Below are positions 1 to 5,136 of a stretch of DNA of 5,136 bases, piece by piece. Source of the stretch: Clostridiales bacterium. GTDB taxonomy: Bacteria; Bacillota; Clostridia; Saccharofermentanales; UBA5734. Both the position numbers and the translations under genes were made by a program. Every line of letters starts with the position of its first letter. Within the stretch, counting starts at the first letter, position 1. The DNA lies in the NCBI GenBank assembly GCA_003451915.1, contig DMJC01000014.1:1-5136 (forward strand), given 5' to 3'. The notes beneath the pieces were generated by a model. That model had not been told where the DNA came from and did not search any database. It saw nothing but the letters and a program-made list of their open reading frames with translations.

Positions 1-606
1 GCTCAAATAGTCGGCAACGCCGCCAGTCACACCAAAGTAGAGGACTTTCGATTCTGCATTTTGACTGGCAAAATACTGGCTGGTTTCCTGAAAGCTGAAC
101 GGACATATTTTATATTGTGCGGTTCTTCTCCCATACAGTGGACTTTTCTCATCTAGAACTTGTTGTTCCATAAAGCTCATTGAGGAGCCACAAAGAATTA
201 TAAAACCATGACCCGTTTTATAATACAAATCAATACAACGTTGCAGAATCGAAGATATAGCAGGTTCACCTGCAGCCAGGTAAGGATATTCGTCAATAAT
301 GAACAATAACCGCTCCTGCTGGGCCTGTTGGGCCACATATCGGAAGGCGTTCTCATAATCCTGAAATGGTGGTAATGACATGCCTGGGTTGGTAATCTGG
401 TATATTGCTTCAGAAAGCAGAGCCAGATTCATTCTGTTGCCTGCCTGAGTCGCCAGAAAATAAATGCTTCGCTTACCAGTCATGAAGTTCTGCAGCAAAG
501 TTGTCTTGCCAACCCGGCGGCGACCATAAACGATGCTCATTTCAAAACGCCCCGAGGTAAATTGTTCGTTGAGCCAGTTGAGCTCTTGAGATCGACCAAT
601 AAACAT
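1..606 (-). CDS. P-loop ATPase, archaeal ATPase/AAA_14-like family (N-terminal 202 residues, C-terminus off the window)
   Basis: The reverse strand reads without interruption from ATG at 606 to the window edge, giving 202 residues. Seen: an N-terminal MFIGRSQEL segment typical of this class; Walker A GRRRVGKTT (G28, G33, K34, T35); Walker B LLFIIDEYPYL (D105, E106); a sensor-like IILCGSSMSFME strand (about 136-147); SPLYGRRT (155-162); and a GVTGGV motif near the edge (192-197). This order matches bacterial and archaeal ATPases often ending in a DUF234 or DUF4143-type nuclease-like domain, which here would lie outside the window. The cellular role of the family is poorly defined; I do not assign one. 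An in-frame ATG at 624 is possible, but the Shine-Dalgarno-like AAGGTGGTGA (611-620) lies between the two ATGs and supports 606; an in-frame TAA (625-627) bars any earlier start. AGA and ATA codons are commoner than in the neighbouring sugar genes. Cytoplasmic; no signal peptide. Confidence 0.9.
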   Translation of the reverse strand, partial: MFIGRSQELNWLNEQFTSGRFEMSIVYGRRRVGKTTLLQNFMTGKRSIYFLATQAGNRMNLALLSEAIYQITNPGMSLPPFQDYENAFRYVAQQAQQERLLFIIDEYPYLAAGEPAISSILQRCIDLYYKTGHGFIILCGSSMSFMEQQVLDEKSPLYGRRTAQYKICPFSFQETSQYFASQNAESKVLYFGVTGGVADYLS

Positions 607-642
607 TATGTCACCACCTTGCATTTAAACTTTGATGAATTA

Positions 643-671
643 AGTATAACATATAAGTGAATCGTAATCCA
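643..671 (-). promoter_or_regulatory. Putative sigma-70-type promoter of the ATPase gene
   Basis: On the minus strand an extended -10 (TGT followed by TATACT, hexamer at 643-648, TG at 650-651) lies about 37 nt upstream of the ATG. A 17-nt spacer leads to a weak -35 TGGATT (666-671; three matches to TTGACA). The extended -10 compensates for a weak -35. The -35 and part of the spacer lie inside the compound palindrome at 656-703, so a protein bound there would be expected to block or modulate this promoter. Position is seen; function is inferred. Confidence 0.5.
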
Positions 672-703
672 GTATATTACGATTCACTGGATTACAATTC
701 ACT
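656..703. repeat. 48-bp compound palindrome, three copies of one 13-15-bp element; candidate operator
   Basis: Three copies of ATTAC(G/A)ATTCACT are present: inverted at 656-668, direct at 676-688 and direct at 691-703 (one mismatch to the second). Copies 1 and 2 form a perfect 13-bp inverted repeat with a 7-nt spacer. Copies 1 and 3, extended by CCAGT/ACTGG, form an 18-bp inverted repeat (656-673 with 686-703, 17 of 18 matching) around a 12-nt spacer. The two foldings are mutually exclusive. The element overlaps the predicted ATPase -35 and starts 50 bp from the ATPase start. There is no T-run next to it on either strand, so an intrinsic terminator is unlikely; an operator, possibly for autoregulation, is the simplest reading. 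Confidence 0.8.
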
Positions 704-734
704 ATTTTCACACACATCAACTTTGGTTTCGCAC

Positions 735-810
735 AAAATGGCTGACCGATTATGGTTTGGCTCGATTTAGTCATCAAGTCTAAAACTCTCAACGAAATTT
801 CAGCCATTTT
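735..810. repeat. 11-bp perfect inverted repeat in the divergent intergenic region
   Basis: AAAATGGCTGA at 735-745 is exactly complementary to TCAGCCATTTT at 800-810, with 54 nt between. Pairing does not extend outward, and inside only a weak imperfect pairing (around 763-787) is seen. No transposase, target duplication or T-run accompanies it. It could be a widely spaced operator pair, the terminal repeats of a tiny decayed element, or chance; I cannot choose from the sequence. Confidence 0.45.
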
Positions 811-832
811 ATCCAATCCACGAACACCATCT

Positions 833-892
833 TTCCGATCAATCCGTTACAATAATATTATGGATTTTCCTTGAAAATTTTCGGCGAGGTGA
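833..892 (+). promoter_or_regulatory. Leader and ribosome-binding site of the GH2 gene, with a weak promoter candidate
   Basis: GAGGTGA (886-892) is a strong Shine-Dalgarno sequence six nt before the ATG at 899. Upstream, the AT-rich stretch AATAATATTAT (851-861) offers -10-like hexamers such as TATTAT (856-861), but the matching -35 position (833-838, TTCCGA) is poor, so the promoter part is tentative. A 10-bp palindrome GAAAATTTTC (873-882) sits between it and the ribosome-binding site. The ribosome-binding site is well supported; the promoter is not. Confidence 0.4.
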
Positions 893-898
893 CCTTTT

Positions 899-3325
899 AT
901 GCAGATTCAACTTTTCAATAACGACTGGCAGCTTGACGGCAAACCCGTCCAGATTCCCCACGACGCTGTTATTGGTAAACCCCGCGATCCGTCGATGACT
1001 AATGGCCGGGAGAAGGCTTTCTTCCCCAATGGCACTTGGACTTACAGCAAAACATTCACGCTGCCTGCGCAATCGGACACCGAGCATGTCGTGTTTTGCT
1101 TTGACGGTGTTTACCGCAAAGCCATGGTTTACATCAATGATGAATTCGCCGGGCAGTGGGCTTACGGTTATACGCGCTTTTTCATCGAAGCGGATGAATT
1201 CATCCGGCCTGGTCAGGAAAATGAGATTAAGGCCATCGCCAGCAGCGGCAATGATTCGCGCTGGTACACAGGCGGCGGCATTTACCGCGATGTTCACCTG
1301 CTGACCTCCGGTCCGGTCTTTATCGCACCTGACGGCGTGAAGGTCACGACGGTCGACGCCAGCCGGCAGGAAGCCACGATCACGGTAAATACGCAGATCG
1401 AGAACGTCGGCCGGTCTGGCAAAACAGCTGCGGTCCTGCAGACAACGCTGTTCGATGCTCAAGGACAGCAGGTCGCGCAGGCTGAACAGCCGATCACGGT
1501 GTTTCGCAGCGAGCCCTACAGGTCGGTCCAGCGTTTTCACCTGACCAATCCCCAGCTGTGGTCGGTCGACACGCCGATGCTTTACCGTTGTGTGACGAAG
1601 TTGGTTGTCGAAGATCTTGTCATCGACCAGTCTGAAACCAGCTTTGGCGTGCGCAAACTGGCGCTGGACGCGGTCAACGGCCTGCGCATCAACGGCGAGA
1701 CGGTCAAACTGCGTGGCGCCTGCATTCATCACGATAACGGCACGCTCGGCTCAGTATCATTACCGGCGGCTGAAACGCGGCGCATCAGCAAGCTCAAAGC
1801 CGCCGGTTTCAACGCCATCCGCAGTGCCCATCACCCGGCATCACCGGCACTTCTCGAGGCCTGCGACCGGCTCGGCATGCTGGTCATGGACGAGACTTTC
1901 GACATGTGGGTCGAGAGTAAAAACAGCGAAGACTACGCCCTCGATTTCCCGCAGTGGTGGGAACGCGATGTGACGGCGATGGTCGCTAAAGATTATAATC
2001 ACCCGTCGGTCATCATGTATTCAATCGGCAACGAGATCCCCGAATCCGGTTCGCCCGAGGGCAGTGCCTGGGGACGGCGCATGGCTGCCTTGATTCGACA
2101 GCTTGACCCGACACGCTTCACCACCAACAGCATCAACGGTCTGCTGGCTACGCGCGAGCTGCTGCGCATGATGCGTCAAATGATGGGCAGCGGCAGTCAG
2201 ACCGCTGCTGGTCAGGCCGAAAGCCCGGCTAAACAACCAGATATCAATGAGGCGATGGTTGATCTGGGTGAACGGATGCGCCAGGCCATGATGCATCCAG
2301 CCATCGGCAAAGCTACCGCCGAATCATTCGCCTGCGTCGACATTGCCGGCTACAACTACATGGCTGGTCGCTATGAATTGGATGCCCAGCTATTCCCCGG
2401 CCGCATCATCTGCGGCAGCGAGACTAATCCCGACCAGATCGATCGCAACTGGCGGCAGGTCCTGGACAACAACCATGTCATCGGCGACTTCACCTGGACC
2501 GGTTGGGATTACATTGGCGAGGTCGGTATCGGCAAGGTCGATTATTCCGGCCAGATCATGGCATTTAACACTTACAGCAGCTACCCCTGGCTGCTGGCCT
2601 GGACCGGTGACATCGACATCACCGGGCACCGCCGTCCGGCTTCTTATTATCGTGAAATCGTCTTTGGATTACGCCACAAACCGTTTATCGCTGTCCAGCG
2701 GCCGGAGCATTATCATGACAAGCCTGGTTACTCGCCCTGGAGTTGGACCGACTCGGTCAGCAGCTGGTCGTGGCCTGGTTTTGAGCAAAAGCCGATCAAG
2801 GTTGAGGTTTACAGTGATGCCGAGGAGATCGAGCTGCTGCTCAACGGGCAGTCACTCGGCCGCCAGATGGCCGGCCCGGCTCACCGTTTCCGGACAACTT
2901 TTGATACCGTTTATCAGCCGGGCGTGCTGGAGGCGATCAGCTATGTAAATGGTCTTGAGACCGGCCGCATTGCTCTGACCTCAGCCAACGGTCCGCTGCA
3001 GCTTGAGGTCCGGTCGGACCGGACTGAGCTCGTTGCTGACCAGCGTGATCTGGCCTATGTCGAAATCACGCTGACCGACGCAGCCGGTAACCTTTATAAT
3101 ACGCTGGATCGCGCAATCAAGGTTGAGGTCAGTGGAGCCGGCAGCCTCGTGACACTGGGCAGCGCCGACCCCAAGAGCGAGGAAAGCTTTGCCGGGCCGA
3201 CCCGTCAGACCTTTGACGGGCGTTCGCTGGCCATCGTTCGGGCGGATGCGGGTGGAGCGATCGAGGTCAAGGTATCAGCCGAGGGATGCGAGCCGGTTTG
3301 CCTGCTGCTGCAAGGCAATATTTAA
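899..3325 (+). CDS. Glycoside hydrolase family 2 enzyme, beta-galactosidase-like, with DUF4982-type C-terminus
   Basis: Complete 808-residue retaining exo-glycosidase expected to remove a terminal beta-linked sugar from oligosaccharides. Domain order: GH2 sugar-binding jelly roll (about 1-138, with RWYTGGGIYRDV at 121-132), Ig-like domain (about 145-255), catalytic TIM barrel (about 258-595), a DUF4982-like segment (about 632-695, with EIELLLNGQSLG) and a final GH2 C-terminal Ig-like domain (about 700-805). Seen motifs: LRGACIHHDNG (271-281), RSAHHP (308-313), acid/base E379 in SIGNE, nucleophile E508 in CGSET, FTWTGWDYIGE (531-541). A Met- and Gln-rich polar insert (about 418-475) sits between the two catalytic strands. 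No signal peptide or membrane segment, so cytoplasmic. Start at 899 is fixed by a strong ribosome-binding site and an in-frame TGA at 890-892. No beta-glucuronidase NxKG motif is visible, favouring galactosidase, but the exact sugar is not provable here. Probably cooperates with the downstream GH43 enzyme. Confidence 0.93.
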   Translation: MQIQLFNNDWQLDGKPVQIPHDAVIGKPRDPSMTNGREKAFFPNGTWTYSKTFTLPAQSDTEHVVFCFDGVYRKAMVYINDEFAGQWAYGYTRFFIEADEFIRPGQENEIKAIASSGNDSRWYTGGGIYRDVHLLTSGPVFIAPDGVKVTTVDASRQEATITVNTQIENVGRSGKTAAVLQTTLFDAQGQQVAQAEQPITVFRSEPYRSVQRFHLTNPQLWSVDTPMLYRCVTKLVVEDLVIDQSETSFGVRKLALDAVNGLRINGETVKLRGACIHHDNGTLGSVSLPAAETRRISKLKAAGFNAIRSAHHPASPALLEACDRLGMLVMDETFDMWVESKNSEDYALDFPQWWERDVTAMVAKDYNHPSVIMYSIGNEIPESGSPEGSAWGRRMAALIRQLDPTRFTTNSINGLLATRELLRMMRQMMGSGSQTAAGQAESPAKQPDINEAMVDLGERMRQAMMHPAIGKATAESFACVDIAGYNYMAGRYELDAQLFPGRIICGSETNPDQIDRNWRQVLDNNHVIGDFTWTGWDYIGEVGIGKVDYSGQIMAFNTYSSYPWLLAWTGDIDITGHRRPASYYREIVFGLRHKPFIAVQRPEHYHDKPGYSPWSWTDSVSSWSWPGFEQKPIKVEVYSDAEEIELLLNGQSLGRQMAGPAHRFRTTFDTVYQPGVLEAISYVNGLETGRIALTSANGPLQLEVRSDRTELVADQRDLAYVEITLTDAAGNLYNTLDRAIKVEVSGAGSLVTLGSADPKSEESFAGPTRQTFDGRSLAIVRADAGGAIEVKVSAEGCEPVCLLLQGNI

Positions 3326-3367
3326 TGAGAATGATTTAAACCGCCTGATTTTTATGTTTATGTTTAT

Positions 3368-3432
3368 TTTTGCGAATAAAAATCACGCGCAAAATAGCGC
3401 GCAAATATTTGCGTTTGGTTTTACGCGTAAAA
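3368..3432. promoter_or_regulatory. Cluster of palindromic operator-like sites upstream of GH43
   Basis: Two perfect 14-bp palindromes lie side by side: CGCAAATATTTGCG (3400-3413) and TTTTACGCGTAAAA (3419-3432), centres 19 bp apart. Further half-sites resembling the first occur upstream: TTTTGCG (3368-3374) and its inverted partner CGCAAAA (3388-3394). CGCGCAAA is directly repeated at 3386-3393 and 3398-3405, a 12-bp period. Such clustered symmetric sites are typical of sugar-responsive repressors or activators. The second palindrome covers the predicted -35 of the GH43 promoter, fitting repression. The regulator family cannot be named; the ACGCGT centre is not the usual LacI-type CG-centred core. 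Confidence 0.55.
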
Positions 3433-3448
3433 TTGGTTCATTTATATT
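3420..3448 (+). promoter_or_regulatory. Putative sigma-70-type promoter of the GH43 gene
   Basis: A -35 TTTACG (3420-3425, four of six matches) and a -10 TATATT (3443-3448, five of six) are separated by 17 nt. This would place the transcript start near 3455 and give a leader of about 210 nt. The -35 is inside the palindrome at 3419-3432 and the -10 touches the left arm of the hairpin at 3447-3487. Hexamers are seen; activity is inferred. Confidence 0.45.
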
Positions 3449-3487
3449 CCTCCAGTAAATATCATTGTGCAATATTTGCTGGAGGAA
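3447..3487. repeat. Long inverted repeat (16-bp arms, 9-nt loop) containing a GGAGG sequence
   Basis: TTCCTCCAGTAAATAT (3447-3462) pairs with ATATTTGCTGGAGGAA (3472-3487): 15 Watson-Crick pairs plus one G-T pair, with loop 3463-3471. No T-run follows on either strand, so it is not a standard terminator. The right arm carries a perfect GGAGG (3481-3485), which the fold would hide. The nearest ATG after it (3501) is followed at once by TAA, so no gene uses this ribosome-binding site. It could be a DNA operator at the transcript start, or an RNA processing or stability hairpin if transcription enters from upstream. Confidence 0.75.
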
Positions 3488-3667
3488 ACAAACTGAAATC
3501 ATGTAACGGTTAAATCAGATTTGGTTGCTGGATAGCAGGCCAATTCCGTAGATAAAACAGCAAATTTTCGAATAGACGGTGCGACCGCGCCGATTTATGA
3601 TGAATAAAAATCATGGCTCAAGTTGCTCATCGAAGCGATTACTGTCTGAACCTGGAGGAATCTGTTG

Positions 3668-5136
3668 ATGAAAAAACTGGCATTTAATCCATTTTTACCT
3701 TTGCATGAATATATCCCGGATGGCGAACCCCACGTTTTGGGCGATCGGCTTTATCTCTTTGGGTCCCACGATCGCGAGGGCGGCACTCAATATTGTGAGC
3801 TTGACTATGTCGTTTGGTCGGCACCGCTCGATGATCTTGCGGACTGGCGCTGCGAGGGCGAAATCTACCAGGCCAAGCAGGATCCGCTCTGGACAGCAGA
3901 GCGGCGATATATGTACGCGCCTGATGTTGTCCGCGGACCCGATGGCCGTTACTATCTGTATTATAGCCTTGAGGGTGCCGGCGAGGGTATGAATGGCCCC
4001 ATTTCGGTGGCTGTCTGTAACGAACCAGCCGGACGCTACCTGTTTTACGGCATCGTTCAGAATCCTGACGGCAGTGTTTTCCGCCGCTATCTGCCGGGTG
4101 ATCCGGCGGTCATCAATGACGACGGTGTCATCCGTCTTTACTACGGCTGGTCACTGTCGATGGTCGCTGCAGCTGCACACGGCCAGAAAACCGAGGCAAC
4201 CCTGCCCGCATCGATTCCGCGTGAGCAGCTGATTCAGGCCGAAATGATGCTGTTCAAACGCAGCCGCGAGAATCTGATGAGCGAGACCGAAGATGTCATG
4301 GGCGCCAACACGGTTGTGCTTGGCGATGATATGCTGACCGTCAGCAGCGATCCGGTCCGTATCGTACCCGGGCAGTTTGCAGCGGCCGGGACAAGCTTTA
4401 CGGGACATGCCTTTTACGAAGCCAGTTCGATCCGCAAGATCGGCGATCTCTATTATTTCATCTACTCATCGGAGCTGAGCCATGAACTGTGCTATGCGAC
4501 CAGCTGCGAACCTGATCGCAACTTTGTCTATGGCGGGACGATCATCTCCAACGGCGACGTCGGTTACCAGGGCCGGCTGCAGGCTGACCGTTTAAACATG
4601 ACCGCCAACAACCATGGCAGTCTGGTGCAGGTCAACGGGCAATGGTATGTCTTTTACCACCGCCAGACGCATAACTCGACATACAGCCGCCAGGCCTGCG
4701 CCGAACCGGTCACGATCGGGGCCGACGGCTCGATTGCCCAGGTCGAAATGACCTCCTGTGGCTTGAATGGTGGACCCCTGCCGGCGTACGGCCAGTACCC
4801 GGCGGCCATTTGCTGCAACCTGACCAACGGCCGCATGCCGCATGTCACCAACCGTATACTTGCCGCTGATATCCCCTTCATCGCCCATGGTGAGGGTCAG
4901 CAGCATATAACTAACATCAAGCAGGGTACGCTGATCGGTTACAAGTATTTTGACTTTAATGGATCAGTAAGGCTGACATTATCAGTTCGCGGGTCTGGTA
5001 ACGGGCAGTTCATTGTCAGGTCGGGTGAGGGTGAAGTCGGGCGAATTGCTGTCGCTCCATCCGAGGGATGGCAAGATCTCAGCACGTTGATCACAGCACG
5101 CGGCGTGCAGGCGCTGTTTCTGGTGTACGAAGGGGT
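3668..5136 (+). CDS. Glycoside hydrolase family 43 enzyme with start of a C-terminal beta-sandwich module (partial, runs off right edge)
   Basis: 489 codons are readable with no stop. Family 43 enzymes are inverting five-bladed beta-propellers, mostly arabinofuranosidases, xylosidases or exo-galactanases. Seen: candidate catalytic base D18 in IPDGEPHV, pKa-modulating D86 in MYAPDVV, candidate general acid E251 in FYEASSIR, and blade-like repeats such as GRYYLYYS (93-100), DLYYFIYSS (260-268) and GQWYVFYHRQ (324-333). The propeller seems to end near residue 375. From about 395 a new domain begins (GYKYFDF at 424-430, then alternating strands up to the edge), resembling a CBM6-like carbohydrate-binding sandwich. 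An Ala-rich then charged loop (about 163-210) is unusual. No signal peptide, so probably cytoplasmic. GGAGG (3654-3658) lies 9 nt before ATG 3668; an in-frame TGA at 3647-3649 limits alternatives, although TTG at 3665 is possible. Substrate is uncertain; pairing with GH2 suggests oligosaccharide side-chain removal. Confidence 0.9.
   Translation, partial: MKKLAFNPFLPLHEYIPDGEPHVLGDRLYLFGSHDREGGTQYCELDYVVWSAPLDDLADWRCEGEIYQAKQDPLWTAERRYMYAPDVVRGPDGRYYLYYSLEGAGEGMNGPISVAVCNEPAGRYLFYGIVQNPDGSVFRRYLPGDPAVINDDGVIRLYYGWSLSMVAAAAHGQKTEATLPASIPREQLIQAEMMLFKRSRENLMSETEDVMGANTVVLGDDMLTVSSDPVRIVPGQFAAAGTSFTGHAFYEASSIRKIGDLYYFIYSSELSHELCYATSCEPDRNFVYGGTIISNGDVGYQGRLQADRLNMTANNHGSLVQVNGQWYVFYHRQTHNSTYSRQACAEPVTIGADGSIAQVEMTSCGLNGGPLPAYGQYPAAICCNLTNGRMPHVTNRILAADIPFIAHGEGQQHITNIKQGTLIGYKYFDFNGSVRLTLSVRGSGNGQFIVRSGEGEVGRIAVAPSEGWQDLSTLITARGVQALFLVYEG

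Larger units (their letters stand above)
3326..3667. other. 342-nt intergenic region between GH2 and GH43; regulatory, no supported protein gene
   Basis: AT-rich DNA with GC islands. From left to right: a T-rich stretch with TTTATG repeats just after the GH2 stop (about 3350-3371), a cluster of GCG-flanked palindromes (3368-3432), a promoter candidate (3420-3448), a 16-bp-arm hairpin (3447-3487), then about 175 nt of leader with only small hairpins (for example GGTGC/GCGCC around 3579-3592) and the GH43 ribosome-binding site GGAGG (3654-3658). I see no convincing intrinsic terminator (GC hairpin plus T-run) for GH2, so some read-through into GH43 remains possible. Confidence 0.7.

Noticed and set aside
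656..703. The repeated ATTACGATTCACT element as a CRISPR array
   Set aside because: Only three copies, one inverted, with spacers of 2-7 nt; no array geometry.
739..771. 11-codon frame starting ATGGCTGAC in the divergent spacer
   Set aside because: Too short, no ribosome-binding site, and it overlaps the 11-bp inverted repeat.
839..1732. Long open frame (297 codons) on the minus strand opposite the GH2 N-terminus
   Set aside because: It lies antisense to a clearly real GH2 gene in high-GC codons, which often leaves the opposite strand open; its product has no recognisable domain and it has no convincing ribosome-binding site.
2343..2948. 201-codon open frame on the plus strand inside GH2
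   Set aside because: It overlaps the catalytic barrel and DUF4982 region in another frame; the product is rich in Ser/Arg/Pro as expected for a frame shadow.
3008..3024. 17-nt palindrome GTCCGGTCGGACCGGAC inside GH2
   Set aside because: It encodes part of the EVRSDRTE segment at a domain boundary and arises easily from GTC/CGG codons; nothing links it to regulation.
899..3325. GH2 enzyme as a beta-glucuronidase
   Set aside because: The NxKG motif that recognises the glucuronate carboxylate is not visible after the nucleophile, so a beta-galactosidase-like label is safer.
3447..3487. Hairpin as an intrinsic terminator for GH2
   Set aside because: No T-run follows the right arm on the plus strand, nor the left arm on the minus strand.
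3613..3687. 24-codon frame starting ATGGCTCAA that overlaps the GH43 start
   Set aside because: No ribosome-binding site and it runs into the GH43 gene in another frame; most likely chance.
3993..4906. Several 75-104-codon frames within GH43 on both strands
   Set aside because: The GH43 frame is continuous with catalytic motifs throughout; these are shadows without domains.

Overview
The window looks like a carbohydrate-utilisation locus of a fermentative, probably Gram-positive (Bacillota/Clostridia-like) bacterium. This rests on strong GGAGG/GAGGTGA ribosome-binding sites, two glycoside hydrolases without signal peptides whose architecture I associate with gut and rumen Clostridia, and AT-rich intergenic DNA. 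The taxonomic guess is inference and weak.

Layout. Positions 1-606 (minus strand) hold the N-terminal 202 residues of a P-loop ATPase of the 'archaeal ATPase'/AAA_14-like class; its C-terminus lies beyond the left edge. A 292-nt AT-rich divergent region follows. It contains an extended -10 promoter for the ATPase that overlaps a striking 48-bp compound palindrome, a separate 11-bp inverted repeat, and the ribosome-binding site of the next gene. Positions 899-3325 (plus) encode a complete 808-residue glycoside hydrolase family 2 enzyme (beta-galactosidase-like) with both catalytic glutamates visible and C-terminal DUF4982-like and Ig-like domains. A 342-nt gap (3326-3667) follows, with no protein gene I can support. 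It holds a cluster of GCG/CGC-flanked palindromes, a promoter candidate whose -35 lies inside one of them, a 16-bp-arm hairpin and a long leader. Positions 3668-5136 (plus) encode the first 489 residues of a glycoside hydrolase family 43 enzyme (arabinofuranosidase/xylosidase-like) with a beginning C-terminal beta-sandwich module; it runs off the right edge.

Working together. Both hydrolases appear cytoplasmic, so they most likely split imported oligosaccharides carrying beta-galactosyl-type and arabinosyl/xylosyl-type linkages, for example from plant hemicellulose, pectin side chains or arabinogalactan. No transporter or regulator gene is visible. The operator-like palindromes before the GH43 gene suggest it has its own regulated promoter rather than simple read-through from GH2. 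The ATPase is divergently oriented, looks less GC-rich and uses more AGA/ATA codons, so it is probably functionally unrelated and may have been acquired separately. I found no clear evidence of a wholly new system. The most unusual signals are the compound palindrome at the ATPase promoter and the palindrome cluster plus hairpin before GH43.
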